From positions 62,001 through 126,000 of the forward strand of contig NZ_SDLI01000004.1 in the NCBI RefSeq assembly GCF_004123195.1: 64,000 nt of DNA. The letters are read 5' to 3'. This DNA is from Ammoniphilus sp. CFH 90114 (GTDB taxonomy: Bacteria; Bacillota; Bacilli; Aneurinibacillales; RAOX-1). The position numbers and the translations under genes were made by a program. The notes below the pieces were generated by a model. It ran no database searches. It saw nothing but the letters and a program-made list of their open reading frames with translations, and was not told the origin of the DNA. Below are positions 57,179 through 64,000 of the stretch, in pieces. Each line of letters begins with the position of its first letter. The stretch's first letter is position 1.

Positions 57179-57655
57179 GTGAAAATGTATAAGTATGCCC
57201 TAACGTATAGTTTGATTTTCTTATTAACAGCCTGTTCCTTCGATTCGTTAAGCGAAGACGCGGCAGGACATTATAAGGTAGAAAGTCCACTTCAAGTAGA
57301 TATCCTTTTACCTGAGCCAGTTTTATTACATGAACCGCAATTCTTAAACGTCATACTCGTGCAAAATGGCAAACCCGTAAATGGATTGGACGATGTTCAG
57401 TTTACCGTATGGAAAAATGGGAGTCCTGACTCGAACGAAGTCATGATGGCAAACCGCGACGGTAGGGGCCAATATTACGTGGAAAAAACCTTTATTGAAG
57501 AAGGCTTATATTATGTCAAAGTACAAGCCAGCTCGAATGGTTCTACTATTATGCCAACGAAGCAGTTTATTGTAGGGGAATTATCTGAAAAAGATCTACT
57601 AGAACTTCAAAAAGGCCACCAGGCACCTAAACAGAGTCATGAAAACCATCATTAG
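57179..57655 (+). CDS. YtkA-like/FixH-like lipoprotein
   Basis: 158 residues. Lipobox FLLTACS, then a single beta-rich domain of YtkA type (VNGLDDVQFTVWKNG, EGLYYVKVQ). His-rich end (HENHH). GTG 57179 has AAAGGAG 10 nt upstream; ATG 57185 is an alternative. Same operon as the PepSY protein; possible metal chaperone. Confidence 0.78.
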   Translation: MKMYKYALTYSLIFLLTACSFDSLSEDAAGHYKVESPLQVDILLPEPVLLHEPQFLNVILVQNGKPVNGLDDVQFTVWKNGSPDSNEVMMANRDGRGQYYVEKTFIEEGLYYVKVQASSNGSTIMPTKQFIVGELSEKDLLELQKGHQAPKQSHENHH

Positions 57656-57658
57656 GGA

Positions 57659-57690
57659 AAAGAGACCATCAGGGATGATGGTCTTTAGAG
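57659..57690 (+). terminator. Weak terminator
   Basis: AGACCATCA, loop GGGA, TGATGGTCT, then only TTTAGAG. Confidence 0.55.
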
Positions 57691-58168
57691 CAAAGTTTTT
57701 AATGATTAAGTCTATTTTCAACCCTATTTTTTGTTTTATTTGGAGACTAGAACAAAAAACCACCAGTTTAGAGCACCTGATCCGGTTAAAGATCTTTCTA
57801 TTTTTGGATAGTCGAGGAAAATCTTATTCACCAAGCAAGAAAAGAGCTTCCTACCCTAAGGATGATGCCTTAAAGTGTACGGAAACTCACGATTTTCTTA
57901 AAATACTCACGTAATTATTCATTTTTATCACGAAAAGTTTCCCGAAACTCCCAAAGCCGTAATCGTTACAAATTAAGATGCCCATAAACTCACGAATTAA
58001 GGTGCTTTTCTCACGTTGGTGTAGCCATTCCAAATAATTCAGCTCTACTCCGATATCCAGCAAACCATATTTAAAAGAAACTCACAAATTGTAATCCCTT
58101 TGTCACGAACAATTGTTACGGACTCACGAACCAGCAATCATTACAAATTAGAACGCTGGCCCATCAAC
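57691..58168. repeat. Intergenic CTCACGA-type repeats, cluster G
   Basis: About 480 bases without a convincing gene. ACTCACGA or close forms occur near 57887, 57906, 57927, 57990, 58010, 58080, 58102 and 58120, and ATTACAAATTA-type words near 57968 and 58140. A short open frame at 57639-57914 has no coding look and is not called. Confidence 0.5.
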
Positions 58169-58759
58169 CTACTCCTTCCCCGCCCACTCCTTAGCCTGCT
58201 CAAAGTCACTCGGACGGTTCATATTAAAGAACGCTTTTTCGAGATCCATCTCTAATGAGGAATCCTCTACATGGATCTCGTTCACCTGGATCTGCTTTAG
58301 AAAGTCAAACATCCGTAGTCTTTCCTGTTCCAAGCACTCTTCAACTACCGGCAATGTTGACTTACGGTAGACGGCAAATAAGGGATGGTGCTTTCCGTTT
58401 AATACCGGGACAACGGCATCGTAACCTTCAAGCTGACTCCATAGAAACTCACCTAACCTACTAGAAGCAAAAGGCATATCGCACGCAACGAGGAGATTAT
58501 CCTCATAAGGCGAAGCCATCAGGCCCGCATGCAAACCGGCCAAAGGTCCTTTTCCAGGGTATTTATCCCCAATCATCTTTAAACCAATCGTTTCATAGTC
58601 CTCTGGTTGATTCGTAACGAGAATCGGCGGTGGGAAAACGCGGGTTAATTCTTCAATAATACGTACGATATTTTGTTGTCCGTTAATCGGAAGGAGCGCC
58701 TTATTCATTCCCATCCGGCTTGATTGTCCTCCTGCAAGAAGGATGACTCCAGCATTCAT
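58169..58759 (-). CDS. mobA: Molybdenum cofactor guanylyltransferase
   Basis: 196 residues from ATG 58759 (GAGGTG 9 nt upstream). Adds GMP to molybdopterin, giving the MGD cofactor that formate dehydrogenase needs. GTP site VILLAGGQSSRMGMNKALLP; LVACDMPFASS; central GPLAGLHAGL. Last gene of the fdh group. Confidence 0.92.
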   Translation of the reverse strand: MNAGVILLAGGQSSRMGMNKALLPINGQQNIVRIIEELTRVFPPPILVTNQPEDYETIGLKMIGDKYPGKGPLAGLHAGLMASPYEDNLLVACDMPFASSRLGEFLWSQLEGYDAVVPVLNGKHHPLFAVYRKSTLPVVEECLEQERLRMFDFLKQIQVNEIHVEDSSLEMDLEKAFFNMNRPSDFEQAKEWAGKE

Positions 58760-58783
58760 GTCTATTAGCACCTCTTTATAATT

Positions 58784-59611
58784 TCAGTAACGATAGAAGC
58801 CTTTTTCCTGAGCCATCATATCGAGATGAAGGGTCGCAAGATCTTCAATTAATAGGAGCGGATACTCTTGGGCGGACAAGGCATTGACCCCTTTGACATA
58901 GCATTGGCATTTTTCGCAAACATCAACCCGATGCTTCGTCTCCCCCTCTAAGTACAAATAATCTAGAGTATGATAATCTTGATTATGACATTGAGGGCAT
59001 CCGACCCGAGGGAAAACCCAATCACAAGCACAAGACCCACAGCGTAAAAACCGAAACTTCTCCGATTCCCGGTATTCAGCTAGAATCGGGTGCGACCCGC
59101 AAACCGGACAGTAGCCTTGATGCCAACCATCCAATGAAAAGTCTTTCGTCCATTCCTTATTCACTCGGTTTAAGGTAGGCAGCAAGCTGTATTGCACTAA
59201 CAACGCCAGCATGTCCGCTTCCAGCTCATAGCGTTCAATAAAAGAGGAAAAAAGAGCTTCATCATTAGAAAGTCCAGACCAAAGTACAGCATCGACCTCT
59301 TCGTCTGCAAGGCTCTTGCCAAACTTTTTGAGTGATCGTTTAGCTTTACCTACTCCCTCCCATTCTAGCAAATCCCGAAAGAGACAGCGAGCAAAAGAGA
59401 GATCAACTTGGTCCTCCCATTCATACAAGAGATAGTCACCGCGAGCTAATTTATCTGCTTTCTCCTCTTCACTGACCTGGACTACGTTAATCACCGGAGT
59501 CCACTTGTTCATCCGCTTGATGAGATCGGCCTGAATCCCGGCTAAGGTCTTCATGGATTTATTTTGTGCTTTCAGCTTCTTCAAACGGTTTTCGACAACA
59601 TCCGCAAGCAT
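58784..59611 (-). CDS. fdhE: FdhE-like formate dehydrogenase accessory protein
   Basis: 275 residues from ATG 59611 (GGAGGGG 7 nt upstream). Rubredoxin-like C-terminal half with CPVCGSHP, RCGSCACDW, CPQCHNQ and CEKCQCY pairs. FdhE helps to mature the formate dehydrogenase. Separated from nrfD by a terminator, so expression may be partly independent. Confidence 0.9.
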   Translation of the reverse strand: MLADVVENRLKKLKAQNKSMKTLAGIQADLIKRMNKWTPVINVVQVSEEEKADKLARGDYLLYEWEDQVDLSFARCLFRDLLEWEGVGKAKRSLKKFGKSLADEEVDAVLWSGLSNDEALFSSFIERYELEADMLALLVQYSLLPTLNRVNKEWTKDFSLDGWHQGYCPVCGSHPILAEYRESEKFRFLRCGSCACDWVFPRVGCPQCHNQDYHTLDYLYLEGETKHRVDVCEKCQCYVKGVNALSAQEYPLLLIEDLATLHLDMMAQEKGFYRY

Positions 59612-59646
59612 CACGAATCCCCTCCCAACTTTCCCCGTACTACTTT

Positions 59647-59687
59647 GATAGAAAAAAGAGTGGCGAAAAAGCCTTTTCACCACTCAA
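59647..59687 (-). terminator. Terminator inside the fdh operon
   Basis: Minus strand: GAGTGGTGAAAA ... TTTTCGCCACTC stem (one wobble region), then TTTTTTC. Lies between nrfD and fdhE. Confidence 0.8.
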
Positions 59688-59696
59688 ACAGGCACC

Positions 59697-60617
59697 TTAT
59701 TGAATGCCTACGACCATTAAGTAGCGCAGTATTAACCCGCCGAACAAGATCAGACTACTCGACAAGATTAAACTGTTTTTCTTTCCTAAGAGAGGCCGAT
59801 ATCTGAGATACAGCGGAAGCAGTAATCCAGCTATGATAACCCCTCCAATCATCAGAACGGCATTGCTTCCACTGAGCAAGACACTTGCCCACGGCCCAAG
59901 GCTCAATAAGAAAATCGCAATAATCACAATTTCTCCTACCATGATATAGGTATCTGCTTTCTCCAAACGATGGATATAACCTTTAGCCTGATCGAGACGC
60001 TTCAATAAGGTTAAAACCATCGCTGCAAGTCCCGTTGATACCCCAGATATGAGGAATAACAGCGGAATTAACGGGGTCGAGGACCACACAGGCCAATGCG
60101 TCGTCGTTAGCAAAATTCCCGTGTAGGTTCCAATATACGCTGCAGATAAGATGCCAATCCCCAGATAAATCCCTTTGTAAGACCCTTCATGTAAAGAAAT
60201 AAGCATCTTTGCTAAAGGAACTTTATTCTCCCATTGATATCGCTTGACGAGAGCATATCCGAATGAAATTGTGGATAGGACGCTAAACAAAAGAATCACC
60301 CAAGACCCTAAGGACATCACGGATTCGAGTTTAAACGTCAGCCCGCCGTCCCGCGGATTCCACATCATATGGAAAAATCGAATAAATCGATCCGGAACGG
60401 ATAAATCAAGGATCAGCATCAAGCCGCTAATCACCATCATCGGCATCGCGAAAAAATACCCCGTCACCGAATGCTGCCGGTCGGAACGACTTCCCCATAA
60501 TTGTCCGAAGGCGGCAAACATGTAAGTCCCAACCGCAATTCCAGCTACGAAGAAATAAACGACGATTTCCCATTTCCAGAGGGGATTTTGCAATCCTGCT
60601 TCATACACATATCCCAT
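59697..60617 (-). CDS. nrfD: NrfD-type membrane subunit of formate dehydrogenase
   Basis: 306 residues with about nine helices (ending LGKKNSLILSSSLILFGGLI). Polysulfide-reductase NrfD type, expected to pass electrons to the quinone pool in place of FdnI cytochrome. Twelve bases after fdxH. Confidence 0.87.
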   Translation of the reverse strand: MGYVYEAGLQNPLWKWEIVVYFFVAGIAVGTYMFAAFGQLWGSRSDRQHSVTGYFFAMPMMVISGLMLILDLSVPDRFIRFFHMMWNPRDGGLTFKLESVMSLGSWVILLFSVLSTISFGYALVKRYQWENKVPLAKMLISLHEGSYKGIYLGIGILSAAYIGTYTGILLTTTHWPVWSSTPLIPLLFLISGVSTGLAAMVLTLLKRLDQAKGYIHRLEKADTYIMVGEIVIIAIFLLSLGPWASVLLSGSNAVLMIGGVIIAGLLLPLYLRYRPLLGKKNSLILSSSLILFGGLILRYLMVVGIQ

Positions 60618-60629
60618 ATTTTGTCCCCC

Positions 60630-61430
60630 CTAGTTCTGGTCCTTGTGTTGTTCTTCTGCTTGTTCCTTCATCCGGTTCGCTCTAAAGGATAAGAGACCGA
60701 CGAGGCCGACACCGAGAAAACCTAGTAAACTGCTGAAGTATCCCATACCCGCCTTCTTGCTCGGGAGCTTAGGGTTCGACGGAAGCCCGTAGACTTCTGG
60801 CTTATCTAAAAGTAGATAAAATACATTCAAGCCGCCCAACACATCTTTTTTACCATAAATCGAGACTTCCTGTTCCCCAGTCTGCTTAAGATGATCCATT
60901 CTCTCATCGGCCATGGCCTGCAATTCATCCACATCACCAAATTGAATACAATCCGTCGGACAAACCTGAGCACATGCCGGCTGTTCCCCTTCCTGCAGAC
61001 GATCATAGCAAAGCGTACATTTCTGAGCTGTACCTGTAATATGATCCATGCCAATGACGCCAAACGGACATCCAGAGATACAATATCGGCAACCAATACA
61101 GACATCGTGATCAATATACACCGTGTCAAATTCGGTACGGATAATGGCGTTCGTTGGACAAACTTCCATACATCCTGCATCCTGGCAATGCTTACAGGAG
61201 TCACTCAAAAATAGCCAGCGCTGCTTCGATCGATCATCGGAAAATTGCTCAATGAACTTGACATGCCGCCAGTTCTCTGCACTTAATTTACCGGTATTAT
61301 CATAGCTGTTGGCCGTAAACGCCATCTCGCCCATCGGGAGCTGATTCCACTCTTTGCATCCGACCTGACAGGCTTTACACCCCGTACACGTGGACGTATC
61401 GATAAACATCCCTTTACTACTCTCAGCCAT
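60630..61430 (-). CDS. fdxH: Formate dehydrogenase iron-sulfur subunit
   Basis: 266 residues. Four [4Fe-4S] sets: CTGCKACQVGC, CKHCQDAGCMEVC, CIGCRYCISGC and CTLCYDRL ... CAQVC. A C-terminal membrane helix (YFSSLLGFLGVGLVGLLSF) anchors it. Links the catalytic subunit to NrfD. Three bases after the alpha gene. Confidence 0.94.
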   Translation of the reverse strand: MAESSKGMFIDTSTCTGCKACQVGCKEWNQLPMGEMAFTANSYDNTGKLSAENWRHVKFIEQFSDDRSKQRWLFLSDSCKHCQDAGCMEVCPTNAIIRTEFDTVYIDHDVCIGCRYCISGCPFGVIGMDHITGTAQKCTLCYDRLQEGEQPACAQVCPTDCIQFGDVDELQAMADERMDHLKQTGEQEVSIYGKKDVLGGLNVFYLLLDKPEVYGLPSNPKLPSKKAGMGYFSSLLGFLGVGLVGLLSFRANRMKEQAEEQHKDQN

Positions 61431-61433
61431 GGC

Positions 61434-64000
61434 TTACACCCCCATCCGAATTCGACCTTTGCGCACGTCGCATGTAAAAGCCTTCGATTCATGAATAAAG
61501 ACATTCGGATCAGCGACAATGGCAGTCAATTCATTGGAAGCGGATCCTGTGGCTATCCCCGCATATCCCCAGTGGATGGGCATCCCCACTTGATGGACAA
61601 TCTTTCCTCCTAGATTGAAAGGGCGCATCCTTCTGGTAACCAGGGCCTTCGCTTCGGCCTGGCCCCGAGCGGTTGTGATCGTAACCCAGTCGCCATTTTT
61701 GATCCCTAATGGACCTGCCATCTCCGGACTGATCTCGAGGAATACTTCCGGCATAATCTCTGCTAACCAGGGGAGCCAGCGTGACATCGGTCCGCTTAAA
61801 TGATGCTCTGTCACCCGATACGTGGTCATGACATAAGGGTATTGAGTGTTGCCCACCCCATGCACTTCGTTATGCGGCAGATCCTTATAATAGACAGCTA
61901 CTGGGTTATGAGGATATTTGGGATACAGTTTATTGCCAATGGGCGTATCGACCGGTTCATAATGTGTGGGCAAAGGACCGTCGGCCAATGGCCCGAATAA
62001 TTGAATCCTTCCGTCCAGATTCATAATAAACGGCTCAAATCCAGCATGCGCATCCATTCCAATGCCTTCAGGCTTAGCCAGAGTGTCTGGGGCCTTCGTA
62101 GCGATAAAATCAGGGATGTCGAGTCCGGTCCATTTCTTTTCGGCAGCGTCCCACCAAACATATTTCTTCCGTTCGGACCACGGACGTCCGTCTGGGGCCG
62201 CGGAAGCCCGATTGTACAAAATATGGCGATTAGCCGGCCAGCAGAATCCCCAGCCTAAGCTGACATAATCATCGCCATCTCTCGCGGCTGCGCGATTCGT
62301 CTTATCATCCGGCATGATTCCCGTATAGATCCAAGCTCCCGATATCGTCGACCCATCATCCTTTAGGTTCGCGAAGCTTGCAATCGGTTTTCCGGTGGTC
62401 ACCTCATAGCCATTGATTTCCTTCAGAATGGCATGATCATCAGGTTCGTGGACCTTAAATCCATCATTCATGTCTGGTTCATAGTTCCACAGTAAGTTCT
62501 TGATCGGCCAGTCACGTTTCGCTGAACTGTTTTGATACAGTTGTTTCAGACTCTTTCCTAGTTCGTAAGTGAACCACATATCGGATCGACAATCCCCTGG
62601 CGGATCTGCTGCCTTCTCCTTCCATTGAGCCATCCGGTTGGTGTTGGTAAAGCTGCCTCCTGTCTCCGCAAACACGGCGGTCGGGAAGAAGAAGATTTCC
62701 GTCTGAATGTCCTTCGCCTGCACCTCCCCATTCACTACTTCGGGAGCCTGATACCAGAAGGTCGCCGTTTCCGTAAGGAAGGGATCGCGGATGACCAACC
62801 AATCGAGCTTCGCCATCGCTTCTCGGTGGAACCGCGCATTCTGCCCCCCTGCCGCCGGATTTTGACCCATGACGAAAAAGCCTTTGATCTTTCCTTGATA
62901 CATACTCTGGAACATATTGTAATGAGAGTGATTGCCAATCAACTTCGGCAAAGCATCATAGCCGTAGTCATTCTCGGCCGTAGCTGCATCCCCGAAAAAC
63001 GCTTTGAGCTGACTGATCATATATTTGGGGTAATTCACCCACCATCCCGTCGCCCGCGTCTCGGTTAGGAGATAGTCTTCAAGGGTATTATGATTTTTCT
63101 TGACGGACGGCACAGCTAAATAACCAGGGAGTACGTCATAGAGTGTCGCTAGATCTGTTGCTCCTTGAACATTAGCATGGCCTCTCAGCGCCATGATGCC
63201 TCCTCCAGGGCGCCCCATATTCCCAAGTAAAGATTGAAGTAGACCTGCAATACGAATGGTTTGCACGCCGAGTGTATGCTGCGTCCAGCCCATCGCATAA
63301 CAGAATGCACTGGTTCGATCTTTACCCGAATTGGCCGCAAGAGCCTCGGCCACCTTGAGAAAATCAGCCTTTGGCGTACCGCAAACTTCCTCCACCAGCT
63401 CGGGTGTATAGCGAGCATAATGTCTTTTCATAATTTGGAAGACACTTCTTGGGTGCTGCAAGGTCTCGTCTCGCTTGGGTCTTCCTACCTTTTTTTTGCG
63501 AGCCAGTTGCTCGGTCAGAGTAGCCGCTTCCCCTTCAGGGAGAAGGGGCTCATCTCTTTCAAAATCCCAAGTCGAGCGATCATAAGTTTGTGTATCAGGA
63601 TTATACCCGGAGAAAATACCCTCGAGATCCTCCGTATCCCGATAATTCTCATTCAGGATAAAAGGGGCGTTCGTATAATGTACAACGTATTCTTTAAAGT
63701 ATTTCTCATGCTGAATCATGTAGTTAATGAGGGCTCCCAAAAAGACGATATCCGATCCGGATCGCATGGGAACATAATCTGTCGCTAACGCCGATGTCCG
63801 CGTAAAACGAGGGTCCACATGAATCACTTTGGCCCCTTTGTTCTTCGCTTGGATTACCCATCGGAAGCCGACCGGATGGTTTTCAGCAAAATTGGAGCCC
63901 ATAATCACAATACAGTCACTTTCTGCCAAATCTCTAGGAGTCGTCGTAGCTCCGCCACGACCAAATGAAGTACCCAGCCCGGGCACTGTAGAACTGTGTC
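61434..64000 (-). CDS. fdnG: Formate dehydrogenase-N alpha subunit, partial, probable selenocysteine enzyme
   Basis: Molybdopterin (MGD) oxidoreductase; the first visible codons read HSSTVPGLGTSFGRGGAT, the segment right after the catalytic Cys/Sec of FDH-N. The frame is open to the right edge, and the apparent GTG at 63986 is the internal Val, not a start. The preceding codon (64001-63999) is NGA, which excludes Cys and would be Sec if N is T. 850 residues follow that Val, as expected for the C-terminal part of about 1000. Substrate binding, cofactor and C-terminal MopB-like domains are present. The N-terminus and Tat signal lie outside. Confidence 0.9.
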   Translation of the reverse strand, partial: HSSTVPGLGTSFGRGGATTTPRDLAESDCIVIMGSNFAENHPVGFRWVIQAKNKGAKVIHVDPRFTRTSALATDYVPMRSGSDIVFLGALINYMIQHEKYFKEYVVHYTNAPFILNENYRDTEDLEGIFSGYNPDTQTYDRSTWDFERDEPLLPEGEAATLTEQLARKKKVGRPKRDETLQHPRSVFQIMKRHYARYTPELVEEVCGTPKADFLKVAEALAANSGKDRTSAFCYAMGWTQHTLGVQTIRIAGLLQSLLGNMGRPGGGIMALRGHANVQGATDLATLYDVLPGYLAVPSVKKNHNTLEDYLLTETRATGWWVNYPKYMISQLKAFFGDAATAENDYGYDALPKLIGNHSHYNMFQSMYQGKIKGFFVMGQNPAAGGQNARFHREAMAKLDWLVIRDPFLTETATFWYQAPEVVNGEVQAKDIQTEIFFFPTAVFAETGGSFTNTNRMAQWKEKAADPPGDCRSDMWFTYELGKSLKQLYQNSSAKRDWPIKNLLWNYEPDMNDGFKVHEPDDHAILKEINGYEVTTGKPIASFANLKDDGSTISGAWIYTGIMPDDKTNRAAARDGDDYVSLGWGFCWPANRHILYNRASAAPDGRPWSERKKYVWWDAAEKKWTGLDIPDFIATKAPDTLAKPEGIGMDAHAGFEPFIMNLDGRIQLFGPLADGPLPTHYEPVDTPIGNKLYPKYPHNPVAVYYKDLPHNEVHGVGNTQYPYVMTTYRVTEHHLSGPMSRWLPWLAEIMPEVFLEISPEMAGPLGIKNGDWVTITTARGQAEAKALVTRRMRPFNLGGKIVHQVGMPIHWGYAGIATGSASNELTAIVADPNVFIHESKAFTCDVRKGRIRMGV
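63970..63986 (-). promoter_or_regulatory. SECIS-like hairpin in fdnG
   Basis: Minus-strand RNA: GUGCCC and GGGUAC (6 bp, one G-U) close loop GGGCU, 18 nt after the NGA codon. Loop starts with G and spacing is within the bacterial SECIS range. CCCGGG gives an alternative fold. Confidence 0.6.

Noticed and set aside
57639-57914. 91-residue open frame
   Set aside because: No ribosome site, overlaps the previous gene and a repeat region, composition not coding-like.
61800-62268. Open frames opposite the formate dehydrogenase gene
   Set aside because: Mirror frames of a strongly conserved coding gene.
63984-63986. GTG at 63986 as the start of fdnG
   Set aside because: It is the conserved Val of HSSTV; the frame runs on to the edge.

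Overview
The window looks like a chromosome segment of a spore-forming, low-to-moderate-GC Bacillales bacterium (Paenibacillaceae/Bacillaceae type). The signs are a YhcN/YlaJ-type spore lipoprotein, YhfH, YppC, YpsA, YrzB-like and YolD homologues, a pdhABCD operon beside a LipL-type octanoyltransferase, strong AGGAGG-type ribosome sites with many GTG and TTG starts, and SLH domains. The species cannot be named from the sequence. No rRNA, tRNA, insertion sequence, prophage or CRISPR array was seen.

Layout. 1-5050 (minus): Tad/Flp pilus export genes cpaB-cpaE-tadA-tadB-tadC, cut by the left edge. 5.3-7.6 kb: cydAB oxidase. 7.9-14.8 kb: small housekeeping and hypothetical genes (C39-like peptidase, nuclease lipoprotein, ypsA, endonuclease IV, SOS-type yolD, hydrolase, yhfH). 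14.8-20.9 kb: pyruvate dehydrogenase operon and lipL. 21-25.7 kb: sporulation lipoprotein, small regulators, yppC, a Xer-type recombinase preceded by a dif-like sequence, and a cold-shock gene. 25.9-33 kb: SLH protein, SprT-like protein, DUF502, ZIP transporter, DinG helicase. 33.6-36.2 kb: arsR-arsB-arsC-arsI arsenic operon. 36.7-40.5 kb: LysE exporter, beta-lactamase-like serine hydrolase, class A penicillin-binding protein. 40.5-43.7 kb: a little-studied cassette with an ATP-grasp amidoligase, a DUF350 membrane protein and a Ser/Gly-rich lipoprotein. 43.7-46.4 kb: metA and a disulfide oxidoreductase. 47-55.7 kb: two SDR enzymes, LysR regulators and a D-amino-acid/peptide cluster with an ABC importer. 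55.8-57.7 kb: PepSY membrane protein and lipoprotein. 58.2-64 kb (minus): respiratory formate dehydrogenase operon with fdhE and mobA, cut by the right edge.

The strongest unusual signal is selenocysteine. The oxidoreductase gene at 44850-46205 reads as a 404-residue ORF only if one stops at an in-frame TGA. That TGA replaces exactly the second cysteine of the CxxxxC redox motif. Upstream lie a perfect ribosome site, an ATG and an FAD-binding motif in the same frame. Immediately downstream is a bacterial SECIS-like hairpin with a GGU loop, 17 nt from the TGA. Independently, the formate dehydrogenase alpha gene has an NGA codon at the window edge where the family carries Cys or Sec. Cys is excluded by the bases seen, and a second SECIS-like hairpin lies 18 nt downstream. 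Together these suggest a selenocysteine-decoding organism with a possibly undescribed CxxxxU flavoprotein.

Intergenic spaces are rich in short repeated palindromes of at least three families, several of which double as terminators.
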